In this document: positions 61,789-64,000 of the stretch, one piece after another
How the letters are laid out: every line of letters starts with the position of its first letter
Position numbering within the stretch: the first letter of the stretch is position 1
Source of the DNA: Lachnospiraceae bacterium
GTDB taxonomy: Bacteria; Bacillota; Clostridia; Lachnospirales; Lachnospiraceae
Direction of reading: 5' to 3'
Assembly (NCBI GenBank): GCA_014239155.1
Contig: JAAZZQ010000076.1
Coordinates: forward strand, 62,001 to 126,000
DNA: 64,000 nt
The notes under the pieces: generated by a model
What the model saw: only the letters and a program-made list of their open reading frames with translations
What the model was told of the DNA's origin: nothing
Database searches by the model: none
Position numbers and translations under genes: made by a program

Positions 61789-64000
61789 ATGAAAAGATAT
61801 GTGAAACGCTTATTGGCTGGGACGATGTGTATTTTATTGTTTTTTCAAAGTAGTCAGGTTATATCATTTGCGGCAGAAGAAAATACAAATTTAGCAGAAC
61901 TACAATTAAACGATGAGGATGAAAGCTCACAAGAGATATTAACAGATCATTTAGAACTTTCTTCTATAGAAGAAAGTTCAGAAATGCAGCGCTCATTAGA
62001 AACAGAAGACTCAGAGCTGGAAAATTTAAAGGCACAAGATACTTCAGAAATAAAAAGTTCAGAGATAGAGGAAATATTAGAAACGGAGGAGACAGAAGTT
62101 GAAGAGTCGTCTAAACTAGAAAGTTTAGAAACTGAGGAACCCTCTGAAATTGAAAGTTTGGAAACAGAAAAGTCTTCCGAAATAGAGGAATCAGAAACCG
62201 AAGAAACTACTGCAACCGAAATTATAGAGAATGCTACAACAGAGTCTGTTACAGAGACCGAGGAGACAAGTAGTGCTGAGGAGACAATAATATCAGGTGA
62301 ATTTCGAAATATATCAGTTATATTTGATGGATATTTGGCAATTATAAATGCAGAATATTTATTGGCATCAAATGCTGACAGGGCATCATTCTATGTTGTT
62401 TCCTATGATGAAAATGGAACAGAGATAACAAACGCACAAGTATATTCGAGCAAAGATGGAAATGTGGATGTTTATAATATTTCTGAAGAAAGGGTAAAGT
62501 TATATAGTAATGCACAATCTATTAAAATCAAAGCTGTTCAATATGATGTGTCAGATAATGAATTAGAAAATCCTGTCTATTCAGATGAATTTATTAGGGA
62601 GCAGGCACCGGAGATTCATTTTACAGTAGGTGAGCCAGAGATTGGTGCTGGAAGCATTACCATTCCTTATTATTTTGATGGTGATATGCATCGTCCAGAG
62701 GGCAGACAAGACTATGATTTTTATCATTATATAAGCTTAAAGTATTGGACGGATAATATTGATGAATATAAGCAAACAGACTCTGGAGCAAGCTTTACGG
62801 GATCAGAGAATGAAGAATTTACGTTTACAGCGAATAGCTTGGAAGCAGAAACAACATATCATGCAGAACTTATCATAGAAATTTATGGAACCGATTCAGA
62901 ACAGGGTAATCTTTATGAACAGACAATTTCACTGTCTGATTTTACCACACTAACAGATTCTACATATAATTTAGAACAGGAATTTCCTGACGAAGTATTT
63001 AGAGGAATTATACGAAGCGAATTATCACTGGATGAAGCAGAAACAACAGTAAAAGAATCACAGCTTGACAGGATTATTTCGCTGTCTCAATCTAGGAATA
63101 ATAGTACAGCACCTGCAATTAAGGATATTAAGGGAATAGAACTATTATCCAATGTGGAGTATGTTTCGTTAGATGGTCATGAGATTACATATATCAGCAA
63201 TATAGAATGGAAAAAACTTACACAATTGAGAGAGCTGTGCTTACGTGGAAACCGTATCACATCATTGCCTGATTTTACAAAAAATATAAATTTACAATAT
63301 CTTTATATATCAGATAATTTTATACCTTCTGTGGAAATATTAAACAGACAAGATAAATTGCCTGAAGGGTGTAGCTGCTGGGATTATAGTCAAAGGCAAA
63401 AAGAATTTCAATTGATAACAGAGGAAAAATACTTTCAGACAGATGGAAAAAGTGAGATTGCACTGCGCGTTCAGGGATATAATGGATGGTTTTCTCCCAT
63501 ATTTAAAGTATACATTGATAATAGTTTAATAGAAACACAATATCTCCCGTCAACAGAGGATGGATATAATTATAGTATTCTATATAATCAGGACATTCCA
63601 TATGATATAGGAACACATACATTGAAATTTGAAATGTATGAAGGTACCTCCAAGGAACCAACAGTGACAAAAGAGGCCAATTTTGAAATTGTAGAACAGC
63701 AAACATTTTTAATGGATCGGGCTGATTCATCGAAAAGGGCAGATGTATACTATATGTCTGCGCAGGAAGAATATTTATCAGTAAGTACTTATGGGCCAAA
63801 AGAAATAACTGATATTTATCTTGTGAAAGGTGGATTGATCTATGGTAAAAATGATTGGTTAAGCTGTAGTGGTACAGAATCTTATATCGATAAATATCCT
63901 CAATTGGGAAGCTATGGTTCGAGCAGTTTTTACTATAATACAAGTGCCAGTATTTATATTAATAAACAACAATTAGAAACAGGCACATACGATTTAAAAT
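61789..64000 (+). CDS. Large secreted leucine-rich-repeat protein (runs off the window)
   Basis: AAAGGAG precedes the ATG and the frame is open to the window end, at least 737 residues. Signal peptide: RLLAGTMCILLFFQSSQVIS, cleavage after F-A-A near residue 26. Residues 30-165 are an acidic Ser/Thr/Glu region of imperfect 10-12-residue units (S-L-E-T-E-x-x-S-E-I-E). From about 440 there are leucine-rich repeats (IELLSNVEYVSLDGHEITYI, LTQLRELCLRGNRITSLPDF, INLQYLYISDNFI). Between them lie Ig-like strands. Likely a cell-surface adhesin or glycan binder; an anchor would lie beyond the window. Confidence 0.8.
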   Translation, partial: MKRYVKRLLAGTMCILLFFQSSQVISFAAEENTNLAELQLNDEDESSQEILTDHLELSSIEESSEMQRSLETEDSELENLKAQDTSEIKSSEIEEILETEETEVEESSKLESLETEEPSEIESLETEKSSEIEESETEETTATEIIENATTESVTETEETSSAEETIISGEFRNISVIFDGYLAIINAEYLLASNADRASFYVVSYDENGTEITNAQVYSSKDGNVDVYNISEERVKLYSNAQSIKIKAVQYDVSDNELENPVYSDEFIREQAPEIHFTVGEPEIGAGSITIPYYFDGDMHRPEGRQDYDFYHYISLKYWTDNIDEYKQTDSGASFTGSENEEFTFTANSLEAETTYHAELIIEIYGTDSEQGNLYEQTISLSDFTTLTDSTYNLEQEFPDEVFRGIIRSELSLDEAETTVKESQLDRIISLSQSRNNSTAPAIKDIKGIELLSNVEYVSLDGHEITYISNIEWKKLTQLRELCLRGNRITSLPDFTKNINLQYLYISDNFIPSVEILNRQDKLPEGCSCWDYSQRQKEFQLITEEKYFQTDGKSEIALRVQGYNGWFSPIFKVYIDNSLIETQYLPSTEDGYNYSILYNQDIPYDIGTHTLKFEMYEGTSKEPTVTKEANFEIVEQQTFLMDRADSSKRADVYYMSAQEEYLSVSTYGPKEITDIYLVKGGLIYGKNDWLSCSGTESYIDKYPQLGSYGSSSFYYNTSASIYINKQQLETGTYDLK

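Noticed and set aside
63503-63943. 146-codon minus-strand frame at the window end
   Set aside because: Shadow of the LRR gene, whose frame is open to the edge.
1-64000. CRISPR array or tRNA/rRNA genes
   Set aside because: No regularly spaced repeats and no cloverleaf or rRNA core sequence was recognised by eye; a tRNAscan and a repeat finder would settle it.

Overview
The window is low-GC DNA from a Gram-positive anaerobe, most likely a Clostridia member of the Lachnospiraceae type (inference). Support comes from strong AGGAGG ribosome sites, TTG/GTG starts, a CotF-like spore-coat protein, rubrerythrin, a LytTR/GHKL two-component pair, and an MscL with a C-terminal zinc ribbon. No rRNA, tRNA or CRISPR array was seen.

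Layout. 1-3.75 kb is the end of a surface-polysaccharide locus: GT2 glycosyltransferase (cut by the window edge), PLP sugar aminotransferase, hexapeptide acyltransferase, a decayed membrane-protein gene and GtrA. 3.8-6.5 kb is a graveyard of insertion sequences: an ISAs1-type transposase fossil, then an IS607-type element whose serine recombinase (tnpA) is dead but whose TnpB gene is intact. 6.5-7.8 kb is a secreted pectinesterase-like beta-helix protein.

8.1-30 kb is the centrepiece: about 15 co-directional, tightly spaced genes with no internal terminator that I can see. They encode a zinc-ribbon protein, an HExxH protein, a membrane protein, a VirD4/HerA-like ATPase, a second ATPase-like protein lacking Walker A, a vWA lipoprotein with a transmembrane segment and cytosolic tail, a 1149-aa tubulin/FtsZ-like GTPase, two unrecognised proteins, a zinc-ribbon TRAFAC-type GTPase, a GAP1-like large protein with C-terminal membrane helices, a Ser/Thr/Glu-rich single-pass protein, a zinc-ribbon membrane protein, a membrane-anchored metallophosphoesterase and a secreted propeller-like protein. 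Directly downstream is a SIR2 plus HSP90-like (GHKL) fusion protein, which looks like an NAD-consuming effector. I read this as a multi-component NTP-driven, envelope-spanning system of the biological-conflict type. Its function is not established by the sequence.

32.8-41.7 kb is mixed: a secreted protein whose promoter sits inside a perfect 17-bp inverted repeat, a frameshifted ABC exporter, a CPBP-family membrane protein lacking one expected His, a GNAT pseudogene, then the housekeeping block tatD-rsmA with mscL convergent, a DUF4261-like protein and a membrane protein. 41.9-44 kb has a MobA/MobL relaxase fossil and a probable secreted toxin/immunity pair. 44.2-47.8 kb is a self-contained HD-domain plus double KaiC-like ATPase module. 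48-51.3 kb is an AgrA/AgrC-like two-component system with a Gly/Tyr-rich downstream protein. 51.4-53.6 kb has rubrerythrin and a 1550-bp transposase-less element with perfect 26-bp terminal inverted repeats and an exact 8-bp target duplication. 53.8-57.7 kb encodes an ABC-2 transporter, a vWA-like protein with a degenerate MIDAS and a small phosphoesterase. 57.9-61 kb (minus strand) has a sodium:solute symporter, a CotF-like protein and an alpha/beta hydrolase. The window ends in a large secreted leucine-rich-repeat protein that runs off the edge.

All assignments are by reading motifs. No database search was run.
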